35,800 bases of DNA from Verrucomicrobiota bacterium (GTDB lineage Bacteria > Verrucomicrobiota > Verrucomicrobiia > Verrucomicrobiales > Verrucomicrobiaceae). The stretch is taken from positions 1-35,800 of the forward strand of contig JAPLUN010000314.1 in NCBI GenBank assembly GCA_026397715.1, in the 5' to 3' direction. The position numbers and the translations under genes are program-made. The notes under the pieces are model-generated. The model was not told where the DNA came from and searched no databases. It saw nothing but the letters and a program-made list of their open reading frames with translations. Every line of letters begins with the position of its first letter. The first letter of the stretch is position 1. Positions 16,540 through 24,818 of this stretch are shown here, piece after piece.

Positions 16540-17313
16540 ATGATGCTGATCCGTGCTTCCCTCTTCCTGCTCATCCCTTGGATGATGATCTCCTGCCGTA
16601 CCGCCAAAAGTGTGGTGGCCGCCGTCGACGTCAAGCCCACTAAAATGCTCCCACACGGAAGCGAGCTAAAGGAAAACCGTAAACGTTCGCCTTTCATCGG
16701 CAACTGGTGGACCACCGACAAGAGAGTTCTGGATGCTGCGGAAAAGGTGAAGTCGATCTACATCGCCCCGGTGGTCTCCGATGAATTGCGGCCCATGCTG
16801 CAAAAGTTCACCCAGGTGGAATTCAGCAAAAAACGCCGTGAAAACAAGGTGAAGGGCCTGCTGACCTACACTCACGATAAATTTGTCAGTGCCTTCAAGG
16901 CGAACAAAAAGTCGCGCTTCACCGTCGTGGATGCTCCCTCCAAGGATGCCATGACCCTGAAACTCTCCATTATCGAATGGGAACCCAACACCTACTCAGG
17001 ACTGCTGGTGCGGGAAGCCGTGGATCTGGTGACGCTGCCCATGGTCGGTGGCAGCTTGCTAGGAAAACCTTCACGTGGCACCATCGCCATTCAAGGTGTC
17101 CTCACCGAGCCCAAAACCGGCAAGTCCGTCTTCGAGTTTGCCGACAAAGAAGAGGCCAAGACCTTGTTCTTCTTCTTTCCCCAGGAGCTGTTTCCGACCG
17201 GTCAGGCCAAATTCGCCATTCGTGAATGGGCGCAGCAATTTGAAAAGATCATGAGCTCCCCGCCCGACAAGCAGATCAGAGACAGCATGCCCTTCCAGAT
17301 CATTGGCTTCTAA
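16540..17313 (+). CDS. Lipoprotein, DUF3313-like, unknown function
   Basis: 257 residues from ATG 16540. A short signal sequence ends 'WMMISC', with Cys19 as a probable lipidation site. The mature protein has the pattern 'VKSIYIAPVVSDELRPML' followed by 'LKLSIIEWEPNT' and 'AIQGVLTEPKTGKSVFEFADKE', which resembles DUF3313-type periplasmic lipoproteins with an alternating beta/alpha fold. No catalytic motif is seen. It is transcribed away from rseP; the 178-base gap between them should contain both promoters, though I see no clear -35/-10 pair. Cell-envelope location is inferred from the lipobox. Confidence 0.7.
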   Translation: MMLIRASLFLLIPWMMISCRTAKSVVAAVDVKPTKMLPHGSELKENRKRSPFIGNWWTTDKRVLDAAEKVKSIYIAPVVSDELRPMLQKFTQVEFSKKRRENKVKGLLTYTHDKFVSAFKANKKSRFTVVDAPSKDAMTLKLSIIEWEPNTYSGLLVREAVDLVTLPMVGGSLLGKPSRGTIAIQGVLTEPKTGKSVFEFADKEEAKTLFFFFPQELFPTGQAKFAIREWAQQFEKIMSSPPDKQIRDSMPFQIIGF

Positions 17314-17456
17314 GGTCACTGAAGTTTTTCAGGCGGTTCGCCCATAAAATTCAGAGCCACTCTAGCCGGGCGAAATTATACTCCCTGTCGGATGAAGGTT
17401 TACTCGTTGCCAGCGGGGCGGAATTGGTGCGCTATTCAGGTTCGCACTCCTTCGCC

Positions 17457-17918
17457 ATGAAAAAGCCGCTCCTTCAATCTCTCCTGATTCTGCTCGTCGG
17501 TCTTTCACTGACCCTCACTGCCTGCCAGTATCCCTACGCCTACAATGGCTCAGGCCCCTATCGCGGCACCTTTACGTCCTACCCCACCACCGGACGTGGC
17601 CCGCTGGGCGATCTCGCGGCCAGCACCCTTGGCTCCAATCGTGACCACTATTACTATGTGATCCGCGGCGCAAACGCCGGAACACGCTGCTATTCCGCCC
17701 GTCCCTACTACACGAGCACCTACAGCCGCCCAGCGGCCTACCCGGTTTCATATCAGCTGCACCCATACTACTCGAACGGCATCTACAGCAGCCCGTATTA
17801 CAACCGCAGCCCGGTGTACGGCACCAGCTACACCAACCGCCCATGGGGTGGTGGCTATGGCTTTGGCCAGCCCTTCAACTGGGGCAGCGGACTGGGCCTC
17901 GGCTCGCGCTGGTTCTGA
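17457..17918 (+). CDS. Small Tyr/Gly/Ser-rich lipoprotein, unknown function
   Basis: 153 residues from ATG 17457, chosen over an ATG 11 codons upstream because it starts with 'MKKPLLQSLLILLVG', a clean signal peptide. The lipobox is 'LTAC' (Cys at about residue 23). The mature protein is low complexity: many Tyr-Tyr, Tyr-Ser and Pro-Tyr pairs, then a Gly-rich end. It has no recognised domain. A -10-like TATACT at 17377-17382 is the only promoter element noticed upstream. A strong terminator follows the gene at 17946-17975, so it is transcribed alone or with the lipoprotein gene 143 bases upstream. Confidence 0.7.
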   Translation: MKKPLLQSLLILLVGLSLTLTACQYPYAYNGSGPYRGTFTSYPTTGRGPLGDLAASTLGSNRDHYYYVIRGANAGTRCYSARPYYTSTYSRPAAYPVSYQLHPYYSNGIYSSPYYNRSPVYGTSYTNRPWGGGYGFGQPFNWGSGLGLGSRWF

Positions 17919-17945
17919 GCCCTGTTTTTTCGGTTCGCTCTGAGC

Positions 17946-17975
17946 AACCTGCGCTGACCACAGCGCAGGTTTTTT
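17946..17975 (+). terminator. Intrinsic terminator after the Tyr-rich lipoprotein gene
   Basis: Perfect 11-bp stem (AACCTGCGCTG paired with CAGCGCAGGTT), four-base loop ACCA, then a run of T residues at 17970-17975. The run lies on the + strand side, so it serves the + gene; the convergent RidA-family stop codon sits inside the T-run at 17974-17976. There is no A-run on the left, so it is unlikely to terminate efficiently in the other direction. Confidence 0.88.
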
Positions 17976-18435
17976 ATTGCAGCTCAAAGATGCCTTCGAT
18001 CTCGACGGCAATGTTCCCCGGCAGCGAACCCATGCCCACGGCGCTGCGTGCGCCGATGCCACATTCTTCGCCCCAGATCTGGCCAAACAGTTCACTGCAA
18101 CCGTTGATGACCTTCGGATGATCACCGAAGTCTGACGTGCAGTTCACCATCCCGAGCAGCTTCACCACGCGCTTCACGCGGTCCAGGCTGCCCAGTTCAC
18201 TTTTCAAAGTGGCCAGCAAGGCGAGTCCGGTCTGCTTTGCCGCAGCCTTGCCCGCTTCAAGATCCAGATCCCCGCCGACCCGGCCGGTGAGATACTTCCC
18301 ATCGCCAAGATACGGCCCGTGACCGGAGACATAGGCGATGTTTCCGACGATCACGACCGGTTTGTAAACACCCCCGCGAGGCGGTGCGGATGGCAGTGTG
18401 AGACCGAGGGTGGTGAGTTGTTGTTCTGCGTTCAT
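17974..18435 (-). CDS. RidA family protein (long subclass)
   Basis: 153 residues from ATG 18435; the frame is open 12 codons further but that would overlap the end of pgsA. It belongs to the YjgF/YER057c/UK114 superfamily, longer than the 128-residue RidA proper: 'YVSGHGPYLGDGKYLTGRVG', 'GLALLATLKSELGSLDRVKRVVKLLGMVNC' and 'ARSAVGMGSLPGNIAVEIEGI'. The Arg needed for enamine/imine deamination in RidA is present just before 'SAVGMGSLP'. It may remove reactive enamines or have another hydrolytic role, as for other Rid subfamilies. It lies 22 bases after pgsA, probably in the same transcript. Confidence 0.9.
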   Translation of the reverse strand: MNAEQQLTTLGLTLPSAPPRGGVYKPVVIVGNIAYVSGHGPYLGDGKYLTGRVGGDLDLEAGKAAAKQTGLALLATLKSELGSLDRVKRVVKLLGMVNCTSDFGDHPKVINGCSELFGQIWGEECGIGARSAVGMGSLPGNIAVEIEGIFELQ

Positions 18436-18457
18436 GGCTGTGAATTCAAAAGAGGCA

Positions 18458-19057
18458 TCAAGCATCGTCAAACAGACGCCGATTCTTCCAAAAGTAGCTG
18501 AAACCAGACACCAGCGTCAGCAGTGTCGTGAAATAGACGAGGGCCGAAGCCACGACTAGTTCAACATCCGGACTCGCCGTGAAGGCTGGCTGAGTAATGC
18601 CAAAGATGGGTTCGAGCGATGCCTGGCGCATCATGAAATAAATCACCGTCAGGATCTGCCACAGCATCTTGTGCTTCCCCAGTTTTTCCGCCGACAGCAC
18701 AGCACCCTGCCCAGCTGCCACCAGCCGGATTCCGGTCACAAAAAACTCACGCGCCAGGATCACGATGGTGATCCACGCCGGCATCCGCGTCGCTTCGGGA
18801 AAGTTCTTGTCGGAGGTCAGCAGGATAAAGGCTGCTGCGATGAGGATCTTGTCCGCCAGCGGGTCAAAAAGCTTGCCAAAATTGGTCACGATGCCACGCG
18901 CACGTGCGATCTTCCCGTCAAAGTAGTCAGTGGCCGAGGCAATGCCGAAGATGATCAGTGCCAGCGAAATCGTGTTCGCCCACGGGATGTAAAAGCACAC
19001 CACAAACACGCCCGTCAGGATCAGGCGTGAGAGAGTGAGTTTGTTCGGCAGGTTCAT
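18458..19057 (-). CDS. pgsA: CDP-diacylglycerol--glycerol-3-phosphate 3-phosphatidyltransferase PgsA
   Basis: Inner-membrane enzyme making phosphatidylglycerol phosphate from CDP-diacylglycerol and glycerol-3-phosphate, the committed step to phosphatidylglycerol and cardiolipin. 199 residues, typical length. The CDP-alcohol phosphotransferase signature is perfect: D44-x2-D47-G48-x2-A51-R52-x8-G61-x3-D65-x3-D69. The N-terminal 'NLPNKLTLSRLI' is typical of PgsA. About four or five hydrophobic segments are visible. It is upstream of the RidA-family gene. A CdsA-like enzyme supplying its substrate is encoded 4.8 kb away on the other strand. Confidence 0.95.
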   Translation of the reverse strand: MNLPNKLTLSRLILTGVFVVCFYIPWANTISLALIIFGIASATDYFDGKIARARGIVTNFGKLFDPLADKILIAAAFILLTSDKNFPEATRMPAWITIVILAREFFVTGIRLVAAGQGAVLSAEKLGKHKMLWQILTVIYFMMRQASLEPIFGITQPAFTASPDVELVVASALVYFTTLLTLVSGFSYFWKNRRLFDDA

Positions 19058-19186
19058 GCGGTGGTTGGTCTCTTCTGTCTAGCGATGGAATCCCCCCGCT
19101 GTCAATGGTGGTCCTGCAACGAAAGAACATTGCTCAATGCCACTGAGCGCTGTCCAGATCAAGGGGGCTGATACTGCGGCTCAAAC

Positions 19187-20044
19187 TCACGTCCCCGCAG
19201 GCTTTGGCAGCGTGGGCTCCCCTTTCAACCACCCCAGCGAGGCAAGGAACTTATCGGTGGCAAGCAGTGTCCCGTAGTAAAACTGCATCTTGCCACCCTT
19301 GCCGGGATTGAAGAAGCCGTGCCCCTGCCCCTCATAAAAGATCGCCTCACAGCGCACCCCTGCCTTTTCCATGTTTGCCTTGAAGCGCTCGACGACCGCC
19401 ACAGGAATCAGCTTGTCCTGCGTGCCGAGGAAGATGATCGCCGGTGGATCATCGGCACTGATGTTGTGCGCCGGAGAAAACTCTTTGAAGCGTTCACCCA
19501 CTCGGGCGTAGCCCCAGCCCTGCTCCGGGCCGTTGTCGAAAACAGGATTGAACAACACCAGCGCATTGGCCCTCGGCGAAATTTTCACATCGTCCTGCGG
19601 ATCATCCAGCCCCTCCACCATGCCCACGAACGCCGCCAGATGCCCGCCCGCGCTGCCACCTCCGGCCCCGATGCGATTCGGATCAATCCCCAGCTCCGCC
19701 GCATGCCCACGCACCCAGCGCATCGCCGACTTCGCATCATGCACGCAATCAATCGGCGGACCCGCGTCGCCCTTTTTAATCAACCGGTACTCCACCTGCA
19801 CACACACTATCCCACGCGTCGCCAGATACTCGCTGTGCTGCGTAAACTGAGTCGGCCCGCCACCCACCCAGCCGCCCCCATGGAAAAACACCATCGCCGG
19901 CCGCTGATCGGAACTCTTCCAATCCGGCGGATTGACGACGGTAAGCTTCAAATCGCGCTCACCCATCTTTTTATAGACATGCGTGATCGGTTCGGCTCTG
20001 GCGATCAGAGACAACAGGCAGAAGAGAAGAAGAAATCGTACCAT
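19187..20044 (-). CDS. Secreted alpha/beta hydrolase (HSL/BD-FAE-like esterase)
   Basis: 285 residues with a signal peptide at about 1-17. Alpha/beta hydrolase fold of the hormone-sensitive-lipase type: oxyanion motif 'HGGGW' (55-59), nucleophile S131 in 'GGSAGGH', acid D210 in 'LGTQDKLIP', and H242 in 'GQGHGFF'. Such periplasmic or secreted enzymes in Verrucomicrobiota and Planctomycetota often deacetylate xylan or other plant glycans, or act on small esters. Substrate not determinable. Followed by a 129-base gap to pgsA without visible elements. Confidence 0.88.
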   Translation of the reverse strand: MVRFLLLFCLLSLIARAEPITHVYKKMGERDLKLTVVNPPDWKSSDQRPAMVFFHGGGWVGGGPTQFTQHSEYLATRGIVCVQVEYRLIKKGDAGPPIDCVHDAKSAMRWVRGHAAELGIDPNRIGAGGGSAGGHLAAFVGMVEGLDDPQDDVKISPRANALVLFNPVFDNGPEQGWGYARVGERFKEFSPAHNISADDPPAIIFLGTQDKLIPVAVVERFKANMEKAGVRCEAIFYEGQGHGFFNPGKGGKMQFYYGTLLATDKFLASLGWLKGEPTLPKPAGT

Positions 20045-20074
20045 GGCAGCGCGGTGAACGCACTGCCGAGCCTC

Positions 20075-22381
20075 CTATTTCACGAGTTCAACACTTCTGG
20101 GCGGCACGGCTGGAAGCAGTGGTCTTGAGTCGCTTGGTGCCATTAAAGCCGGCGTCTCTGCCTTTCTCCGTGGATGTTCGCGGCGCACGCGCTCGATCCA
20201 CGCGTCAGCGGCCTTGGGATCGTTGCGTCTCCACGCCTCATGGATACGCCACACGAGATTGTCCCTCTCCCCTTTCTCAAAGTCACTGAACCTTTCCGGC
20301 CGCTCCTCGAGCCATTGCACCGCCTCCGCTTGCGAGATGGAAGCCATTCGCTCGATCACCTGGGGCAGGTCCACGGTGAAGTCTCGGAAAACACCATTGT
20401 GTCGTTGCTTTTCAGCCAGGTCCGCAAACTCCATGTACGCGAGCAGCTGTTTGCCACATGCGGGCGTGGTGAAGCCTTGGTAGAGCACTTCGAAAGGGGT
20501 GTTTTGCCAGCTTGGCGGCAGCGTTTGGATTATGGCCAGCGCCTGCATGTCTCCTTGGCGCAGCAGCCCGCGCGCAAGACTGCGCGTGATCATGTCTCCA
20601 TAATAATAGGTCCACCAGCCGACCTGTCCAAAGTCGTCGGGGCTGTCCAATGCTGCCTGCACAAGCACCTTGGCTTGGATCAGCTCACGCAGCCGCGGCA
20701 GCGCAGCGTCAGGATGCAACTCCGCAACCTCGCAGAAGATGTGAACAAGCATGTCATTTCGTTGAGCCACCGGAAGATGAGCGCCCATCGCAAAAGCCTC
20801 GCAGGAGCGCCAGTCCTGCAAGACCCAGGCACTCAGCAGATCCTCCGCGAACCAGTCCATGCGGTGGTCTTTCAGGTAGGGGAGCAACACGGACCGCAGC
20901 TCTGCCGGCGTGGCCGACTTCATCCACTTCAGCGCCTCCAGCCCCTCGCGTCTGCGTGCGGGATCGGTGGCAGTGCGCGCCAGTTCATGCAGGCGGGACA
21001 GTTCGCGGCTGCGCCGGGCCTCGGCCTCGCTCACAGCCAGGGTTTTGTCGCGAATGGGCAGATCGAAAACGCGCAACATGAACGAGTCCCCGCTGACAAT
21101 TTCAGGGTCAGGCGCCGGGCCAGTGATCTTCTCCAGTTGTTCGGTCATCTCCCGACATTTGGCCGGTTCAGGAAAAACGACGGCGAGAAAATCTCCTTTC
21201 GCCTGCACTCGCACATAGTCTTTCGCACACTGTAGAACGACTGCCTCACGCTCGGCCATGGGCCGGGTCGCGAGCCAGCGTGCCAGCACATCGCGCGACT
21301 GACGCAAAACAGCATCCTCGCCAAAGTCATCATCCAGAAAATCCGCCAGCGTGGCGGTGCGATCCTGCGGGCGCTTTTGCTTTCCCAGCCATGCAAGCGC
21401 GGCCGCCATGTCCTCGCGATCCGCCCCCGCAATCGCGAAAGCCGCAATGGTCATGGCATAACTCGTGTCAGAATCCTCATCCGCATGCTGCTGAGACATC
21501 AGCCAGTCTGTTGCGGCAGCGGGATTCGCACGGGACCAAACGCGGAACAACTCATTCCGCGCATGCACCAGATGCCAGTCGCGTTCTCTGCCGCTCAAGC
21601 GCTTCGTCCCCGCTGGGAAACGCCGCTCAATCCACGCGCGAGTCGCAGGCAAATCCGCCAAAGCGGCAGCCCGCACCAGTTCATCACAGAGATTCGGAGA
21701 CTTGATGTGGTTCTCCTCAATCATGGGCTTTTCGTCTCCCGCATAGCGGTCAAGCAACGCGAGCTTGTCCTCCGCCGTGTGGGCCTCCGCCGTGTGGGCC
21801 TCGGCTACACAGCCATGGAATACTGCGGTGGCCATAAGATCCGGATGGGAAAGCATGGGCAGGCGTTTCAGCGTTGCCAAACCGGTCGCCCGGAACCACG
21901 AGGCACCGACCGCGCGCATGATGTGCTGCACCAGCCACTTGCTCTGATGCTGTTCCTTGCTGGCGGGGGCAAGTTTCTGGGCGGCGGTGTAAGCCCGTTC
22001 AGGCTCCTTGCGGGCGATCTCTGCCCAGACCTCGCGTGAGGCCTCGAAGAAAGCCTCGCCACGTGCGCCATCGATCAATTGCAAGGCACGGCCTGTGTCG
22101 AGCTGTGCCAGCCGCGTCCACGCCATCCTCACAAAGCCATTGCGTCGATCTCTATCCTCGTCCTGGCACCACAAAGCCAGAGCCGCCTCCAGCTTAGGGT
22201 CATCTGCCTTCAAAATGGCATCGAGCGCACGTTCGTGCGTGCGCAGCCGATCCTCAAAGCGGACGGCAGCCTGCGCCTCCCTCAATCCAGTGATCAAATC
22301 GTGCGCACTCTCCGCCGACGTCTGCCCCTTCGCCAGACAGGCGCCAAGCAGTGTCACGAAAAAGATCATTCCGCTTTTCAT
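20075..22381 (-). CDS. Large lipoprotein with helical-repeat architecture, unknown function
   Basis: 768 residues from ATG 22381, chosen because it opens with a lipoprotein signal ('FVTLLGACLAKGQ', Cys at about residue 14); an ATG 21 codons upstream would give a non-signal N-terminus. The body is all-helical with repeated Ala/Leu-rich pairs and motifs like 'ARKEPERAYTAAQKLAP', 'RANPAAATDWLMSQQ' and 'RRNDPKAADAWIERV', in which 'A..W' spacing recurs about every 35-40 residues, suggesting TPR/HEAT-like repeats. Verrucomicrobiota carry many such unassigned proteins. A 15-bp tandem duplication at 21771-21800 gives 'EAHTA' twice. No enzymatic motif seen. Confidence 0.72.
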   Translation of the reverse strand: MKSGMIFFVTLLGACLAKGQTSAESAHDLITGLREAQAAVRFEDRLRTHERALDAILKADDPKLEAALALWCQDEDRDRRNGFVRMAWTRLAQLDTGRALQLIDGARGEAFFEASREVWAEIARKEPERAYTAAQKLAPASKEQHQSKWLVQHIMRAVGASWFRATGLATLKRLPMLSHPDLMATAVFHGCVAEAHTAEAHTAEDKLALLDRYAGDEKPMIEENHIKSPNLCDELVRAAALADLPATRAWIERRFPAGTKRLSGRERDWHLVHARNELFRVWSRANPAAATDWLMSQQHADEDSDTSYAMTIAAFAIAGADREDMAAALAWLGKQKRPQDRTATLADFLDDDFGEDAVLRQSRDVLARWLATRPMAEREAVVLQCAKDYVRVQAKGDFLAVVFPEPAKCREMTEQLEKITGPAPDPEIVSGDSFMLRVFDLPIRDKTLAVSEAEARRSRELSRLHELARTATDPARRREGLEALKWMKSATPAELRSVLLPYLKDHRMDWFAEDLLSAWVLQDWRSCEAFAMGAHLPVAQRNDMLVHIFCEVAELHPDAALPRLRELIQAKVLVQAALDSPDDFGQVGWWTYYYGDMITRSLARGLLRQGDMQALAIIQTLPPSWQNTPFEVLYQGFTTPACGKQLLAYMEFADLAEKQRHNGVFRDFTVDLPQVIERMASISQAEAVQWLEERPERFSDFEKGERDNLVWRIHEAWRRNDPKAADAWIERVRREHPRRKAETPALMAPSDSRPLLPAVPPRSVELVK

Positions 22382-22459
22382 GATCCCAAGCATGAATGCC
22401 GTGCAGGAAAAAGTCGAGCAAGATGCCAGATGTCGTGCCGCCATCCGCCTGAACAGCAG

Positions 22460-23749
22460 CTATTGCTTCCGCGTAATCGTCGTGCTGGTGGGAATGTGCG
22501 AGGTCACCTTGCCCTGTGAAAGCGCATCATCGAATTCCACAATCATGGGCGGATCGTTGGCGGGACGCTTCACAAAAATCGTGGTGTCATTCATCGCCAC
22601 CCAGGTCCCCTCCTTATTCCAGGCCGAATGCGTGGCCACCCCATTGGGTTCCAGTTTAAAAATGCCTCCTGAACCCCACGTCCATTGCGTGCCTGCAAAC
22701 TTCGCGATGATGGGAGCGGCATCAACGGCACGCGACAGTATGACAGACCTGCCGGCAGCTGCACCTCCAGCGCCAATCCCCTCAAACCGTCCGGGGGCTG
22801 CCACACGCAGCAGCCAGACCAAGGAGCGGTCATCTCCACGTCGGTACACGACCGTGCCGTCCTGCGCGACCTGCCAGTCTCCATTCACATCATTGTGCCC
22901 GCTGTGAATCACCTCACCGTTATCCTTGAAGCGTATCAGTGAAGAATAGTTCCGGGTGGGCGCCCACATCCAGTCGTAGCCGGTCAGTTCCTTCACGATC
23001 CGTGCATGCTGCTCTTGAAATGAACCGGGTAAGCCGGCGGTTTCTGCCACCTTCGTGGAAATGGCGCTCTGCAATGCTGTCAACGGCACATCCGGGTTCA
23101 TCTCCTTGCTCACAGCAGCCTCTGCGGGGGCAGCCGGTTTTGGCGCTGGCGCAACTGCAGGCACGGGAGCTGGTGTAGGCACTGCCGGCATGGGCGCTGG
23201 TGTCGGCATGGTCGGTTTCACAGGTGTCGGAGTGGCGGCAATGGGTCGCACCGAGGTGTGGGTGCCAGGTTCTCCTGCCCAGACGTCGTCGATCTGCAGC
23301 TTCCCTTTGTAGGGCAGTGTTTCGATCAGAAGGGTCTGCCCGTCTTCCACGCTGTCGCGCTGATGTTTGAAGCTGATGTCGCGCCACGTGCCATCAGACG
23401 GCAGGTCAAACGCGAACAAGGTGCTGCCACCGCTTTTCCGCACCAGTCTCGCCCGCATCTGCCCTTTCTCTCCGATGAATCGAGCACGGAATTTCACCTC
23501 CACCTCGACCAGCGAGCCTGTTTTGAGGTCCTGATACGCCTCGCTCTGCTGCCGGGTGGTGGAGTTCATTTCCAGGACCTTGTTGCCGTCCGGCAGCGTG
23601 ACCACCGTGCCGTCCCCGCGCCAGAACTGCTTGCCCGTGGTGAAGTCACCATTCTTGAGCCCCAGATCGGCGGCGCCGAGCAGGGAGGACATGCACAGGC
23701 TCAGCATGATGGCTGCGCTTAGAACGGAGGTGGGATGGGTCAATTTCAT
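22460..23749 (-). CDS. Secreted protein with N-terminal CBM-like domain, Pro-rich linker and two duplicated lipocalin-like domains
   Basis: 429 residues with a signal peptide ending near 'LLGAA' (about residue 26). Residues about 27-165 look like a carbohydrate-binding jelly-roll ('LKNGDFTTGKQFWRGDG', 'LQIDDVWAGE'). About 172-212 is a Pro/Ala linker with repeated 'PTPAP/PVPAV'. Then come two similar domains, about 255-325 ('YDWMWAPTR...IRFKDNGEVIHSG...GDWQV') and about 355-425 ('TQWTWGSGG..FKLEPNGVATHS...GTWVA'), an internal duplication of a beta-rich module. Function unknown; binding to a polymer seems plausible from the first domain. Its upstream region abuts the divergent cdsA-like gene. 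Confidence 0.75.
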   Translation of the reverse strand: MKLTHPTSVLSAAIMLSLCMSSLLGAADLGLKNGDFTTGKQFWRGDGTVVTLPDGNKVLEMNSTTRQQSEAYQDLKTGSLVEVEVKFRARFIGEKGQMRARLVRKSGGSTLFAFDLPSDGTWRDISFKHQRDSVEDGQTLLIETLPYKGKLQIDDVWAGEPGTHTSVRPIAATPTPVKPTMPTPAPMPAVPTPAPVPAVAPAPKPAAPAEAAVSKEMNPDVPLTALQSAISTKVAETAGLPGSFQEQHARIVKELTGYDWMWAPTRNYSSLIRFKDNGEVIHSGHNDVNGDWQVAQDGTVVYRRGDDRSLVWLLRVAAPGRFEGIGAGGAAAGRSVILSRAVDAAPIIAKFAGTQWTWGSGGIFKLEPNGVATHSAWNKEGTWVAMNDTTIFVKRPANDPPMIVEFDDALSQGKVTSHIPTSTTITRKQ

Positions 23750-23822
23750 GGGGGTTGGGAGGTGCCTTGCCTAAAGCGATTTGCAAATCAAACGAAACAG
23801 CTGTCCATCTCTCTCACTTGGT

Positions 23823-24776
23823 ATGAAATTCCTTTCCGATCCGGCTCTCATCTGGCTTCTCGGCGGTACGCTGGGAGTACTCGTCCTCGCTTCGGTCATC
23901 GGCTGGGTGCTGGCAAAACGGGCGGCAACCGACGCCGCCAAGGTCACCGTGGCAAACCTGAACGCACGCACCAAGGCATGGTGGGGCATGGTGGCCGTCT
24001 TTGCCGGGGCGCTGGCCGTGGGGCCCATGGGTGCGACGATCATGTTTGGTCTGACCTCCTTCATGGCGCTGCGGGAATTCATCACTCTTACGCCGACAAA
24101 ACCTGGGGATCACCGCACGCTGTTCTGGGTGTTCTTCATCATCACGCCGCTGCACTACTACTTTTTGGCGACTCAGTGGTACGGCATGTTTGCCATCTTG
24201 ATCCCCGTCTATGCCTTCCTTCTGGTGCCAGTGCGCACAGCGATGGCCGGTGACTGCGATCGCTTTTTGGAGCGCACTGCGAAAATCCAGTGGGGCCTGA
24301 TGATATGCGTCTACTGCATCAGCCATGCGCCCGCGATTCTCCTTCTTCTCAAAATCCCCGGCTTTGAGGGCCAGAATGCCAAGCTGCTGTTCTGGTTCGT
24401 CACCGTCGTGGAGATGAGCGACGTGATGCAGTACGTCTGGGGCAAAACCTGCGGCAAACACAAGATCGCGCCCACCGTCAGCCCCGGTAAAACCTGGGAA
24501 GGATTTCTCGGCGGTGGTGCGACGACTGTGGGCCTCGGTGCCGCACTTTGGTGGGCCACCCCGTTTACACCTCTCCAGGCGGCAGGCATGGCTGCAATCG
24601 TCGTCCTCATGGGCTTCGTCGGAGGCCTTGTCATGTCCGCCATCAAACGTGACCGCGGCGTGAAGGACTGGGGCACCGCCATCGGCGGCCACGGCGGCGT
24701 CATGGACCGCATGGACTCCCTGTGCTTCGCTGCACCGGTGTTTTTCCATGTGGTGCGCTACACATTCGATGCGTGA
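23823..24776 (+). CDS. cdsA: Phosphatidate cytidylyltransferase (CdsA-like)
   Basis: Inner-membrane enzyme making CDP-diacylglycerol from phosphatidate and CTP. 317 residues from ATG 23823; an upstream in-frame ATG adds 14 residues without hydrophobic character. At least seven hydrophobic segments. The signature is clear: 'SPGKTWEGFLGG' (220-231) and 'KRDRGVKDWGTAIGGHGGVMDRMDS' divided over 275-299, with the metal-binding D282, D295 and D298. It belongs to the subfamily with 'IGGHGG' in place of 'IPGHGG'. A DUF1549/DUF1553 gene starts 42 bases downstream; a functional link is not obvious. Its product feeds PgsA, encoded at 18458-19057. Confidence 0.93.
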   Translation: MKFLSDPALIWLLGGTLGVLVLASVIGWVLAKRAATDAAKVTVANLNARTKAWWGMVAVFAGALAVGPMGATIMFGLTSFMALREFITLTPTKPGDHRTLFWVFFIITPLHYYFLATQWYGMFAILIPVYAFLLVPVRTAMAGDCDRFLERTAKIQWGLMICVYCISHAPAILLLLKIPGFEGQNAKLLFWFVTVVEMSDVMQYVWGKTCGKHKIAPTVSPGKTWEGFLGGGATTVGLGAALWWATPFTPLQAAGMAAIVVLMGFVGGLVMSAIKRDRGVKDWGTAIGGHGGVMDRMDSLCFAAPVFFHVVRYTFDA

Positions 24777-24818
24777 TGCTTGGAAAGCACCGTGGTGGCC
24801 GCGACGTACACCATCCCC

